From contig JNKP01000007.1 of assembly GCA_000702085.1 (NCBI GenBank), positions 1 to 64,000 on the forward strand: a stretch of 64,000 bases of DNA, in the 5' to 3' direction. The notes under the pieces were generated by a model that was given only the letters and a program-made list of their open reading frames with translations, did no database searches and was not told where the DNA came from. Below, in pieces: positions 1 through 7,845 of the stretch. Within the stretch, counting starts at the first letter, position 1. Each line of letters starts with the position of its first letter. The stretch is from Lachnospiraceae bacterium P6A3 (GTDB taxonomy: Bacteria > Bacillota > Clostridia > Lachnospirales > Lachnospiraceae). The position numbers were made by a program, and so were the translations under genes.

Positions 1-69
1 TTCTGATCCCAGGATGCAGCAATCGTGCTTATCTTTTGCAACATCGATACCAACATAGATCATACGCAT
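1..69 (-). CDS. IS110-family transposase, N-terminal fragment
   Basis: Read on the minus strand, the first 23 codons begin MRMIYVGIDVAKDKHDCC and run off the window edge. A GIDVAKxxH opening is the first acidic motif of the RuvC-like DEDD domain of IS110/IS1111 transposases, which move the element using a bridge RNA. An AGGAGG ribosome site lies just upstream of the start. Only the N-terminus is visible, so completeness of the element cannot be judged. Confidence 0.85.
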   Translation of the reverse strand, partial: MRMIYVGIDVAKDKHDCCILGSE

Positions 70-250
70 GATCCTCCTAAAAAGTATTTGACGCTGTATT
101 GGATCCACAGAGCTCTCTGCCGATGTAACCTCGTTCTACATAAACCGTCATGCGGTATCTAACTGATTAACATTGTGACAAAGAGGCTGTGGTTGGAGCC
201 TTTCGGGAAACCGTCTGAGCGGTAGGAGGTACAAACCAATCCACAGCATC
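70..250 (-). ncRNA. Candidate IS110 bridge RNA / element end
   Basis: This non-coding stretch upstream of the transposase has three hairpins read toward the gene. The largest pairs 241-247 with 185-191 (GCTGTGG/CCACAGC) and extends through CCAA/TTGG after a one-base bulge. The second is ACCG-CATGA-CGGT (156-144). The third is ATGTA with a nine-base loop and TACAT (141-123). IS110-group elements encode their bridge RNA upstream of the transposase on the same strand, with a 5' stem-loop and two guide loops. Assignment is by position and fold only; the exact element boundary is not visible. Confidence 0.5.
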
Positions 251-258
251 TTCAAAAG

Positions 259-296
259 CATACCCTATACCTTAGAACAGGTAAAGAATGGGTATG
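259..296. promoter_or_regulatory. Nested inverted repeat before the LytTR gene
   Basis: CATACCC (259-265) pairs with GGGTATG (290-296), and TACCT (268-272) pairs with AGGTA (279-283). The dyad ends about 25 bases before the start codon and could be an operator or a leader hairpin. It does not resemble the direct repeats usually bound by LytTR domains. Confidence 0.4.
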
Positions 297-322
297 ACTA
301 TATAATACGAGGAGGCGTATAT

Positions 323-772
323 ATGAAGTTCCGAATATCGGTTTCGGAAGAAAACTTCGAATCGATCAAAGAATTCCTTTCCGGACGCGGAATAGAGATC
401 GGCGACGATGGCGAATATGTTATCTCCGAAGCCCCCGGACACACGGATTTTATTGCAGTCCGAAATGACAAAAAAGAACGCATGCGTCTTAAGACGGACG
501 AAGTCATATATATCGAAGCATTCGGTAAGGATATAGAGATCCACACCGAAGAAGGAACTTTCAGTTCACAGGACAGGATGTATCAATTGGAGTCACAGCT
601 GGATCCGAAAGAATTCATCCGGGTCAGCAAATCAGTCATCATCTCGAGAAAACATGTTAAGAAGATAAGGCCGTCTCTTTCCATGAAGTTTATTCTCACG
701 ATGACAAACGGAGATCTGGTGGATGTGACCAGAAGTTATTATTCCGATTTCCGAAAGTTTTTCAATATTTAA
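323..772 (+). CDS. LytTR-family DNA-binding regulator
   Basis: This 149-residue protein has about 45 N-terminal residues of unclear role followed by a complete LytTR domain (about 47-149), with the typical VIYIEAFGKDIEIHT strand and FIRVSKSVIISRKHVKKI segment. LytTR domains bind promoter DNA. There is no receiver domain, so it is the short, stand-alone type common in Firmicutes and is not directly phosphorylated. An AGGAGG site precedes the start, and the next gene begins 11 bases after the stop, so the two are probably co-transcribed. The target genes are not evident. Confidence 0.85.
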   Translation: MKFRISVSEENFESIKEFLSGRGIEIGDDGEYVISEAPGHTDFIAVRNDKKERMRLKTDEVIYIEAFGKDIEIHTEEGTFSSQDRMYQLESQLDPKEFIRVSKSVIISRKHVKKIRPSLSMKFILTMTNGDLVDVTRSYYSDFRKFFNI

Positions 773-783
773 GGAGGTTAAAA

Positions 784-1782
784 ATGGCAGCATTTTCTAT
801 ATATATTTTGATCCTGCTTGCAATTGCCGCAGTTATCATTTTGATAAGTATTGTCAGATACAATAAACATCTCGATAAAGTAACAAGAGGTGAAGTTCAT
901 GATACTCACTCTTCCATACCTGAACCCAGAACCGCTGCAGGCATCAGCTATAAGGTGGTGTTGATGATCGTGCTCATCATGACATTCATCGGAGTCAGCA
1001 CGGTAAGCGGAATTGTAGCAACCATGCAGAACAGGATAAACAATCTCGACAGCGATATGGATATTTTGCAGAACCAGTTATACAATCTGCAGTTGTCCAT
1101 CAACGATCAAGCTTCACACATCGAATATTTTACTTATAATGTCGGTGATCTGAATTCGAGTGACAATACTGCTGTGGTGGAAACGGAAGTTTTACTCAGA
1201 GAGTATGCAGACGAAACCACTGTTCAGTTGGTTGTTGATGATGTTGTTTATGAACTGGCGGATAAAGGTAACGGACTCTTTTCCGCAGATATAGTGAGAG
1301 GACTTTTTGATAACGGATATGATACAAAGCTGGTTATCAAAGAGCCCGGAAGAAACTATACCGAAATGGTGGATTTCCCCGGATGTCTCGTTTATGATTT
1401 TCTTCCAATGCCCTCATATGAATGCAGCTTTTCTTTGGACGAAAGACCCGGAAAGACTTATGTTACAGGCTATTACAACCCCCTCGTATATAATAATGAG
1501 GATGTAGAATCGGTAACGGTTACATATTTATCGGACGGCGAAGAGTTTGAAACATTAGATATTACTAAGGAAACTCTTAACCGAGAGACAATAGATGTTG
1601 ACAGGACTATTGCTAACGGCGCTGATTTTACTATCCGAATGGAAATAGTCACCAAGTCGGGATTTAAGATAGTAGAGCAGACTCTTATGGTTTACAGTCA
1701 TCCTGAGGATTATGATGACTATGAGTTTTTAAGAGTATATGATATAAACGGTAACCTGCTTTGGGAGGATGATTACAGATGA
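784..1782 (+). CDS. Membrane-anchored protein of unknown function
   Basis: I do not recognise this 332-residue protein. A hydrophobic segment at about residues 4-24 is followed by a short charged loop and a second segment at about 58-80. A likely coiled coil (about 85-118, rich in N, L and Q) follows, then an acidic beta-rich region of about 200 residues that probably lies outside the membrane. The start has an AAGGAGG site. Its final codons overlap the start of pgeF by four bases (ATGA), so it is translationally coupled to pgeF and in one operon with the LytTR gene. A role as the membrane partner of the LytTR regulator is possible but not shown. Confidence 0.7.
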   Translation: MAAFSIYILILLAIAAVIILISIVRYNKHLDKVTRGEVHDTHSSIPEPRTAAGISYKVVLMIVLIMTFIGVSTVSGIVATMQNRINNLDSDMDILQNQLYNLQLSINDQASHIEYFTYNVGDLNSSDNTAVVETEVLLREYADETTVQLVVDDVVYELADKGNGLFSADIVRGLFDNGYDTKLVIKEPGRNYTEMVDFPGCLVYDFLPMPSYECSFSLDERPGKTYVTGYYNPLVYNNEDVESVTVTYLSDGEEFETLDITKETLNRETIDVDRTIANGADFTIRMEIVTKSGFKIVEQTLMVYSHPEDYDDYEFLRVYDINGNLLWEDDYR

Positions 1783-2633
1783 CCGTTTTGAAGAAAAGGA
1801 AAGGCACAGAAACAACACGCCTTATCACGGAAAGAAATGTTCCGAGAATAAGTTACACAGCTCTGGAAAAATATCCCTGGCTTATCAACGCCTTCTCAAC
1901 AAGAGAAGGCGGGGTAAGCACCGGTATTTATTCGAGCATGAATCTTACTTTTACCAGAGGCGATGACCCGGAGAAGGTAAGAGAAAATTTCAGAATCTTC
2001 GGAGAAAGTATCGGTGTAAGTATAGAGCAAATGGTTTATTCCGATCAGCAGCATACCACAAATGTGATGGAGGTCACCTCTAAACATCACGGTATGGGAA
2101 TTCTTCGTGACAGAGACTTTTCGGATATAGACGGAATTATGACAGGCGAACCCGGAGTATGCCTGGTTACATCCTATGCGGATTGTGTTCCTCTTTATTT
2201 TGTGGATCCTGTTAACCGTGCCATAGCTGCATCACATTCCGGATGGAGAGGGACAGTAGGAAACATCTGCCAAAGTACCGTCAGTGAAATGAATCACCTG
2301 TACGGAAGTAAACCGGAAGATATCATTGCATGCATCGGGCCTTCCATATGCGCGGACTGTTATGAAGTTGGAAGCGATGTAGCGGATGAATTTACAAAAG
2401 CTTACGGTGAAGAATCCGGAACAGTGGTTCTTCCTCATAAAGAAAATATCCCGGGTAAGTATCAGCTTGATCTTACCCGGGCTAATGTCATAAATATGGA
2501 AAAGGCTGGAATACTGCCTGAGCACATCTCCGTGCCGGATCTTTGTACCTGCTGTAACAGCGACGTGCTTCATTCACACAGAGGATCTCACGGTCAGCGC
2601 GGAGGACTTTGTGCATTCCTGATGATCAAATAA
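1779..2633 (+). CDS. pgeF: Peptidoglycan editing factor PgeF (laccase-domain, YlmD/YfiH family)
   Basis: The 284-residue protein matches the Cu-oxidase_4/YfiH family throughout. The three expected metal ligands are visible as His92, Cys136 (in SYADCVPLYF) and His153 (in ASHSGWRGT). The CIGPSICADCYEV segment and the C-terminal HSHRGSHGQRGG are also typical. Family members have polyphenol-oxidase-like or purine-nucleoside activity and keep wrong residues out of peptidoglycan stems. The start overlaps the preceding stop codon, with GGGAGGA just upstream. A strong terminator follows at once. Confidence 0.93.
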   Translation: MTVLKKRKGTETTRLITERNVPRISYTALEKYPWLINAFSTREGGVSTGIYSSMNLTFTRGDDPEKVRENFRIFGESIGVSIEQMVYSDQQHTTNVMEVTSKHHGMGILRDRDFSDIDGIMTGEPGVCLVTSYADCVPLYFVDPVNRAIAASHSGWRGTVGNICQSTVSEMNHLYGSKPEDIIACIGPSICADCYEVGSDVADEFTKAYGEESGTVVLPHKENIPGKYQLDLTRANVINMEKAGILPEHISVPDLCTCCNSDVLHSHRGSHGQRGGLCAFLMIK

Positions 2634-2666
2634 GCCGGCGGGGTTAATCCCCACCGGCTTTCTTTT
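2633..2666. terminator. Rho-independent terminator shared by convergent genes
   Basis: AGCCGG-C-GGGG pairs with CCCC-A-CCGGCT around a TTAAT loop, followed by a T-rich run on the plus strand. It ends the pgeF operon and lies against the 3' end of the convergent CPBP protease gene, so it may serve both directions. Confidence 0.85.
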
Positions 2667-3522
2667 ATTCATATCTTGTTTCAAGCAGTTTTCCAACATG
2701 CTTTGTTCCGAAAAACATTTCTTTATTTGTGACAACAATCCAGGCTGCCACTGCGATTACTACAATCGTTTCTACACATTTTGTCTCGGGAGTCATTGCA
2801 ATCTTTTCCTGCATGAAATTTACGAACAGATGATAGATCATACATGCGAGTATAGATCTGTCGCTTGCCAGGTATACCCATGTGATGATGAAGCCGAGAG
2901 GTATTCCGCTGATGAAGAAGTTTACTACATACAGAGGGTTAACCATAAGTCCTGCCTGGTAGGTTCCCTTGATGAAAATAAGGGGAAGATGCCAGCAAGA
3001 CCACAATGCTCCGAAAATCATCGATTCCCAAAACCAGTTCATGTATGCGCCGATGGAATCTTCGCAATATCCCTTCCATCCCACTTCCTCTATGATGGAT
3101 GCAACGGTAACGGTAAGGAATGCTCCTGCGATTCCTATTCCTGTAAAAGAGAAATCTTCCGTAAAAGAAAACTGACTGAGGGACTGACCGAAAGCAAGGG
3201 AGAGCAGAATGGTTGCTACGATGATACCCGCAAACTGAACTATTGCTATAAGTACATTTTTCCATTTTACTTTATATAGTCCGATGAGCTTGATCTTGAG
3301 ATCTTTTTTCAGAAGATCGTTTCCGGATACAAGAACAAACACGGTGGAAACCGCTGCAGGTGCCAAGAGCCCTATGAGCATAAGCACTGCGGCGAGATTT
3401 CCTTCCAGGAAAGTTGCGGGGATCCAGAAAATCCAAGTGAAGAAATATGCCATCGCAAAAAACAGTACGGGTCTGTATTTGTAAGGTTTGTTTTCGGCTT
3501 TTGCCTTTTCATTTATACTCAT
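2665..3522 (-). CDS. CPBP-family intramembrane metalloprotease
   Basis: This 285-residue polytopic protein has about eight hydrophobic segments and the CPBP (CAAX protease/bacteriocin-processing) signature motifs. The first is EEVGWKG at about residue 143, where the usual arginine is replaced by lysine. The second is WSCWHLP and the third HLFVN (HxxxN). Family members cleave within membranes and are often linked to bacteriocin self-immunity or processing. The gene ends beside the shared terminator and starts three bases after the upstream MFS gene's stop, so it is in an operon with the MFS transporter and TetR regulator. The substrate is unknown. Confidence 0.85.
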   Translation of the reverse strand: MSINEKAKAENKPYKYRPVLFFAMAYFFTWIFWIPATFLEGNLAAVLMLIGLLAPAAVSTVFVLVSGNDLLKKDLKIKLIGLYKVKWKNVLIAIVQFAGIIVATILLSLAFGQSLSQFSFTEDFSFTGIGIAGAFLTVTVASIIEEVGWKGYCEDSIGAYMNWFWESMIFGALWSCWHLPLIFIKGTYQAGLMVNPLYVVNFFISGIPLGFIITWVYLASDRSILACMIYHLFVNFMQEKIAMTPETKCVETIVVIAVAAWIVVTNKEMFFGTKHVGKLLETRYE

Positions 3523-3525
3523 GTG

Positions 3526-4767
3526 TTAATACTCCGTTTTATCTGTTTCAAGTTTTCTTATGCTTCCGGACAATAAGATAAGTGTTGATGTTGCTGCAAG
3601 TAACAGGCCCGCAATAATGACCACCATAGCAGATCCTCTTCCCACCCCTCGTCCGGTCAGTTTTCCGAGAGCATCTGCTGCGGTTCCTGACACCGCATAA
3701 GCGACAACATATCCCAGCTGTGAGATGAATCCGATCATTCCCCATGCTCTTCCCTGAGCATCTGTGGGGATATTTGTCCGGATCAGATAATCAAGACAGT
3801 TATTTGCTGCGGGAAGCGCCGCAAAGAACATAAATCCGAATATGCATATCGGAATGATGTTTTCAAAAAGACCGAAGCCCGACATGAAAAGTCCCGATGC
3901 GCAAAGTGAAAGACCGAGCATTTGCACAAACCGTTTCTTTATTCCTTTAATTCCCAGGATCAGGCTGCTCACCAGCATTCCGCATGCACAGATTGTTTCC
4001 GCAATGCCTAGTGTTTTGGCATCCTTAAAAGAAAGTATCAGCGGTTCCGCAAGAATCTGGAACATTCCCATGAATAGTGTGATCACAGATGATATGATCA
4101 CCAGAATGATGACACCGCGCTTTTTGCACAGAACCTGCCATCCGGATTTTATGCTTACAAGAAGCGGCTCTTTCTTTTCCGTCATGCGGGCACCGATACC
4201 GCGTCTTACAACTCCCGCGCTTATTACCGTTAATACGAAGGTGCAGATATCGATCACAAGCAGAAGCCTTATATCACTTACGGTAAGAAGTAATCCCGCT
4301 ATAACGGGTGAAAAAAGATATCTTGCAGATCCTGCCATGGATACGAGGCCGCTGGCTTTCGAATATTCATCCGCGGAAAGAAGATCGGTGATGGTTGCTT
4401 TGAATGAAGGCTCCAGAAGTGCGGAGAAGATTGCGCTGATCGAAACACCGATGCATATTTGAACGAGACTTGCTCCGCCGCTCATCATACACAGAAGGAT
4501 ATACAGGACTCCCAGCGCAGAACACCCGTCACCTATCATCATAAGAAGCCTTCTGTCGAATCTGTCCGCAAGAGCTCCCGCGGGAACCGAAAGCAGAAGA
4601 GTGGGAAAAAATCCGAGCAGTGTTATGATCGCCATGCTTGCCGCACTTCCGGTTTGATCGAAGATGTAAACTCCCAAACCGAAGCTTGTAAGTCCTCCGC
4701 CTATGGATGATATAAGTTCACCGGACCAAAGAAGCAGAAATTTTCCGAAGTTTCCTTTTTTGTTCAT
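3526..4767 (-). CDS. MFS efflux transporter
   Basis: The 413-residue protein has about twelve transmembrane segments. It carries the MFS loop 2-3 signature as GALADRFDRRLLM and the related AWGMIGFISQLG segment in the second half, like EntS/macrolide-efflux type MFS_3 proteins. It probably exports a drug or metabolite by proton antiport. Its start overlaps the stop of the TetR gene by four bases, and a TetR repressor next to an MFS exporter usually means the regulator senses the exported compound. The substrate cannot be read from sequence. Confidence 0.88.
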   Translation of the reverse strand: MNKKGNFGKFLLLWSGELISSIGGGLTSFGLGVYIFDQTGSAASMAIITLLGFFPTLLLSVPAGALADRFDRRLLMMIGDGCSALGVLYILLCMMSGGASLVQICIGVSISAIFSALLEPSFKATITDLLSADEYSKASGLVSMAGSARYLFSPVIAGLLLTVSDIRLLLVIDICTFVLTVISAGVVRRGIGARMTEKKEPLLVSIKSGWQVLCKKRGVIILVIISSVITLFMGMFQILAEPLILSFKDAKTLGIAETICACGMLVSSLILGIKGIKKRFVQMLGLSLCASGLFMSGFGLFENIIPICIFGFMFFAALPAANNCLDYLIRTNIPTDAQGRAWGMIGFISQLGYVVAYAVSGTAADALGKLTGRGVGRGSAMVVIIAGLLLAATSTLILLSGSIRKLETDKTEY

Positions 4768-5393
4768 TTCTTCTTCCCTTTTTTATCGGCGGGCGTTTTT
4801 GGGGGATTAATCAGCTGTCTGATAAAGCCCATGGAATTCGCCGCAGCTCCGAGAAGCTTTTCCATAATGTCGATGAAGACGTCTATATCCTTGTCCGTGA
4901 AATTGTCTTCATCGAATATCTCGTTGCTTAATACGAGCATCATCTTTACACGTTCGGGGATGTTATCGCAGGAAAAGATTCCCTGTTCCACACCTTCTTC
5001 CACAACTTTTGACAAAAGAGGAATAACTTTCTCAACAAGTCTTTGTTTGACCTTCTGATGCATGATGATGTTCTCGGGCTGCATGAGAGCGCCTTCTATC
5101 GAATGCTCTTCCGGTGCGGGCCTTAAGGAGGCAATGATGCCTATGATCTTTTGCGGTATGGGAATGGGAGACTCCAAAACCGACGTGGCTGCCTCTATCT
5201 CCTTGTCAATCATCATTCCTATCACTTCTTCAAGAGTCTGTTCCTTACTCTCGAAATAGTAATAATAGGTTCCTTTTGCGATTCCTGCCTCGGCGATGAT
5301 GTCATCTACACTTGTATTCTCATATCCTTTAGATACGAACATCTTATATGCGATATCGAGGAGTTCCAGTTTTCTTCTTTCACCTTTTCTCAT
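4764..5393 (-). CDS. TetR/AcrR-family repressor
   Basis: From MRKGERRKL the protein is 209 residues. Its N-terminal helix-turn-helix (about 8-55, with SVDDIIAEAGIAKGTYYYYF) is typical of TetR. The ligand-binding C-terminal half is divergent, and the tail is lysine-rich. I chose the start at 5393 because AAAGGAA lies just upstream; a longer reading to 5420 has no ribosome site. The promoter lies between two operator-like dyads, so it is almost certainly autorepressed. It should control itself, the MFS transporter and the CPBP protease. Confidence 0.9.
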   Translation of the reverse strand: MRKGERRKLELLDIAYKMFVSKGYENTSVDDIIAEAGIAKGTYYYYFESKEQTLEEVIGMMIDKEIEAATSVLESPIPIPQKIIGIIASLRPAPEEHSIEGALMQPENIIMHQKVKQRLVEKVIPLLSKVVEEGVEQGIFSCDNIPERVKMMLVLSNEIFDEDNFTDKDIDVFIDIMEKLLGAAANSMGFIRQLINPPKTPADKKGKKK

Positions 5394-5422
5394 ATGAATT
5401 CCTTTCCCGGGGAAAAACATTT

Positions 5423-5493
5423 TCGACCATCGGTCGATTTTAGTATAAAATCAGGTTTGAGCCTTGTCAAGGCATTTTTCGACTCTTAGTCGG
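5423..5493 (-). promoter_or_regulatory. TetR promoter flanked by two operator dyads
   Basis: On the minus strand, TTGACA (5470-5465) and TATACT (5447-5442) are separated by exactly 17 bases, a near-consensus promoter. Just downstream of the -10 lies TCGACC-ATC-GGTCGA (5423-5437), and just upstream of the -35 lies TCGACT-CTT-AGTCGG (5479-5493). Paired dyads bracketing the promoter are what an autorepressing TetR protein needs. Confidence 0.8.
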
Positions 5494-5589
5494 TTTACGC
5501 GAAAATGCTCAATTGTCACAGCATTTAAGGGGTGTTAAAATAATATACGGAGCAAAAAACTCCGAATTCGGGGGAGATTTTTATATCTG

Positions 5590-6093
5590 ATGAAAAAAAG
5601 TACTGAAGAGAAAACCAATGTCCAGCGTCTTCTGGATCAGAAGAAGATAGAGTATATCTATCACAGCTATGCGGATACTCCGTCAACGAACGGAGTAGAG
5701 ATAGCAAGGCTTCTGGGTGAGGACGAAGCCAAGGTTTTCAAGACTCTTGTGACTGTCGGAAAAACCGGTGAGCATTATGTGTTTATGGTACCTGTTGCCG
5801 AGGAGCTGGATCTGAAGAAAGCAGCCAAAGCATCCGGTGAAAAATCCATAGACATGATATCCCAGAAAGAGCTTCTGCCACTTACGGGGTATGTACACGG
5901 AGGCTGTTCACCCATCGGTATGAAGAAGCTGTTCAAGACATTCATACACGAGAGCGCAGAGAACTTCGACAGGATCATCTTTTCTGCCGGCAAGATCGGC
6001 TATCAGGTTGAATTGCCCCTGGAGAGTTTACGAAAAGTCGTACCGGTCAGATCCGCGGACCTGACAGTAACTGATGTTAATGAGAATGCATGA
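5590..6093 (+). CDS. ybaK: YbaK/EbsC-type Cys-tRNA(Pro) deacylase
   Basis: This 167-residue protein matches the YbaK/ProX editing family over its full length. It has the KVFKTLVTVGKTGEHYVFMVP core, a conserved lysine-rich helix and the VHGGCSPIGMKK motif. Such proteins hydrolyse cysteine mischarged on tRNA-Pro in the cytosol. A GGGGGAG ribosome site lies about ten bases before the start. It overlaps or abuts the CPCC gene that follows, suggesting a small operon up to the phosphoesterase. Confidence 0.93.
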   Translation: MKKSTEEKTNVQRLLDQKKIEYIYHSYADTPSTNGVEIARLLGEDEAKVFKTLVTVGKTGEHYVFMVPVAEELDLKKAAKASGEKSIDMISQKELLPLTGYVHGGCSPIGMKKLFKTFIHESAENFDRIIFSAGKIGYQVELPLESLRKVVPVRSADLTVTDVNENA

Positions 6094-6110
6094 TATCGGA
6101 AGGAAATGGT

Positions 6111-6398
6111 ATGAGCAGTGAATTCAAAATGATGAGCTATGGCAAGATCAAGTATCAGTGCCCTTGTTGCGGTTGTTTTACCTATGACAACAAGCCCAGC
6201 GGAGACTTTTCAATATGTCCCGTATGCTTCTGGGAGGACGACCCGGTTCAGCTCGAAGATGAAACTTTCAAAGGCGGAGCAAATGATGTCTGCCTTTTAG
6301 AGGCAAGAGAGAATTACAAGAAATACGGCGCCTGCGAAGAGAGATTTATACGAAACGTCAGAAAGCCGCTGGAAGAGGAACTTGATGAGGCGGACTAA
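6111..6398 (+). CDS. CPCC-family cysteine-rich protein
   Basis: About 95 residues with the CPCC-domain pattern YQCPCCGCFTYD followed by SICPVCFWEDDPVQ and an acidic, aromatic tail. Two CxxC pairs suggest a zinc-binding fold. Functions are not established; CPCC proteins are often found near polymorphic-toxin and immunity-type genes. I chose ATG 6111 because GGAAGGAA lies directly upstream; the in-frame ATG at 6090 overlaps ybaK's stop and lacks a site. The next gene encodes a membrane-anchored protein with a nuclease-like tail, and a toxin-immunity relation is conceivable but unproven. Confidence 0.85.
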   Translation: MSSEFKMMSYGKIKYQCPCCGCFTYDNKPSGDFSICPVCFWEDDPVQLEDETFKGGANDVCLLEARENYKKYGACEERFIRNVRKPLEEELDEAD

Positions 6399-6873
6399 CA
6401 TGATGAGCAGGAAAATGCGTATTTTCTGCAGGATATTTCTGGGAGTGATCGTCTGCTTTCTGTCTTTTACGGCAACGTTCTATTCTTCCATAAGAGAGAT
6501 GCGCAGGAATCATGAACAGGCCCTGGCACAGGGGACTGTACTGCCCGCTGTGACGGCGGGAACTGATCAGTCCGGAGATGAAGTACTTCCGGAGGAGCAG
6601 CAGACCAGGTATTGTTTCAGGACCGAAGCACTGCTTAATGATCATTATGAGAAACATGGTATGGATATGGGCTTTGCCTCAGCGTACGAATATGAGCTTG
6701 CCGCATCCGCTGTTGTAAATAATCCGAATGCCCTTCATAAAACAGACATGGTTGACGGATATGAAATGTATTTCGTCACAGGTACCAATGAATATGTAGA
6801 GGTTTCGACCGACGGATATATCAGAGAATACTTTATTCCCGAGGACGGACTGGAGTTTTACGACAGACAATAA
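6385..6873 (+). CDS. Membrane-anchored protein with BECR-nuclease-like C-terminal domain
   Basis: The roughly 162-residue protein has one N-terminal hydrophobic segment, a low-complexity linker, and a C-terminal domain of about 85 residues. That domain runs LLNDHYEKHGMDMGF, then NNPNALHK, then TNEYVEVSTDGYIREYF and ends YDRQ. The HYxKHG, TNE[FY]V and DGxIRxYFxP elements resemble phage and polymorphic-toxin nucleases of the Barnase/EndoU/ColicinE5-RelE (BECR) fold. It is clearly paralogous to the gene at 42914. The start overlaps the CPCC gene by a few codons; ATG 6385 has AGAGGA upstream, and ATG 6400 is an alternative. Activity is unknown. Confidence 0.7.
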   Translation: MRRTNMMSRKMRIFCRIFLGVIVCFLSFTATFYSSIREMRRNHEQALAQGTVLPAVTAGTDQSGDEVLPEEQQTRYCFRTEALLNDHYEKHGMDMGFASAYEYELAASAVVNNPNALHKTDMVDGYEMYFVTGTNEYVEVSTDGYIREYFIPEDGLEFYDRQ

Positions 6874-7709
6874 TGCATTTGAAATTTAGTAAAAAGACAG
6901 TAAAAAGAATATGGTTTCCGGCATTGGTTTTTCTCTTTATAGTGTGGACGGTACTGACCTGGCACCCCGTTACGGAGAGGATGACGATAGATCTGCCGGA
7001 AGAAATTGAAGGAGGAGTGAGGATCGTTCTCGTAACAGATCTTCATTCCTGTTTTTACGGTAAGGGACAAAATAAGCTTATCTCAATGATCGATGAGGAA
7101 AGCCCGGATATCGTAATTCTTGGCGGTGATATATTCGATGATAAGCTTGATGATGATAACGCAAAGATCCTTTTGGAAGATCTGGTTGGAAAATATCCCT
7201 GCTTTTATGTTACGGGAAATCACGAATACTGGAGCGGAAGAGTTCCGGAGATGAAAGCTTATCTCGAAAGTATCGGTGTGAGCGTTCTTGAGGGCGAGTG
7301 TGAGACCATAGAGATAGGCGGTAATCTCATCGATGTCTGCGGCATCGACGACCCGACACAGATGTTCAGAAGCGATTGGATAGCCCAGCTTCAGGCGGCT
7401 TATGATGCATCCAGCGAGGAGCATGTCAGACTGCTTGTAACCCATCGCCCGGAAGAGGCGGAAGAGTATGCAAAATACGACTTTGATCTGATCATGGCAG
7501 GTCATGCCCATGCGGGCCAGATCAGGCTGCCTTTTGTAAACAAAGGAATATATGCGCCCAATCAGGGCTTTATGGCCGAATATATAAACGGAAGATATGA
7601 TCTGTCTAACGGAAGTATCATGGTGGTAAGCAGAGGTCTCGCAAGGGAGAGTACTCCCGCACCCAGATATTTCAATCATCCCGAGATTGTAGTCATTGAT
7701 CTCATATAA
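6873..7709 (+). CDS. Membrane-bound metallophosphoesterase (YkuE-like)
   Basis: The 278-residue protein starts with a hydrophobic anchor (about 11-30). It then has all calcineurin-type metal motifs in order: TDLHSC, GGDIFDD, GNHEYW, VTHRP and AGHAHAGQ. The family hydrolyses phosphomonoesters or lipid-linked pyrophosphates at the membrane face using two metal ions. The ATG shares its first base with the preceding stop, so translation is coupled to the BECR-like gene. It is the last gene of the ybaK group. Confidence 0.9.
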   Translation: MHLKFSKKTVKRIWFPALVFLFIVWTVLTWHPVTERMTIDLPEEIEGGVRIVLVTDLHSCFYGKGQNKLISMIDEESPDIVILGGDIFDDKLDDDNAKILLEDLVGKYPCFYVTGNHEYWSGRVPEMKAYLESIGVSVLEGECETIEIGGNLIDVCGIDDPTQMFRSDWIAQLQAAYDASSEEHVRLLVTHRPEEAEEYAKYDFDLIMAGHAHAGQIRLPFVNKGIYAPNQGFMAEYINGRYDLSNGSIMVVSRGLARESTPAPRYFNHPEIVVIDLI

Positions 7710-7780
7710 TTTCTCAGATTATTCCCAAATAATGTTTACATGAAGTATATAAAAATGTTAGATTCATCTTATGAATTGTC

Positions 7781-7796
7781 ATGCAACGCGATGCAA
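7781..7796. promoter_or_regulatory. Operator-like site A (ATGCAA-CGCG-ATGCAA)
   Basis: Two ATGCAA half-sites in direct orientation flank CGCG, ending 50 bases before the HTH gene. The spacing and the CGCG core match site B at 10710, but the left half is inverted. A further loose copy, GTGCAAT, lies at 7811. It is probably bound by the same regulator that acts on the ClpP operon. Confidence 0.6.
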
Positions 7797-7845
7797 CACA
7801 CTTTTATATAGTGCAATGTCATCCGCTTTTTAGGAGATATGTGAT

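Noticed and set aside
3842-4462. 206-codon plus-strand frame opposite the MFS gene
   Set aside because: No ribosome site, no domain, and it is the complement of a well supported transporter gene.
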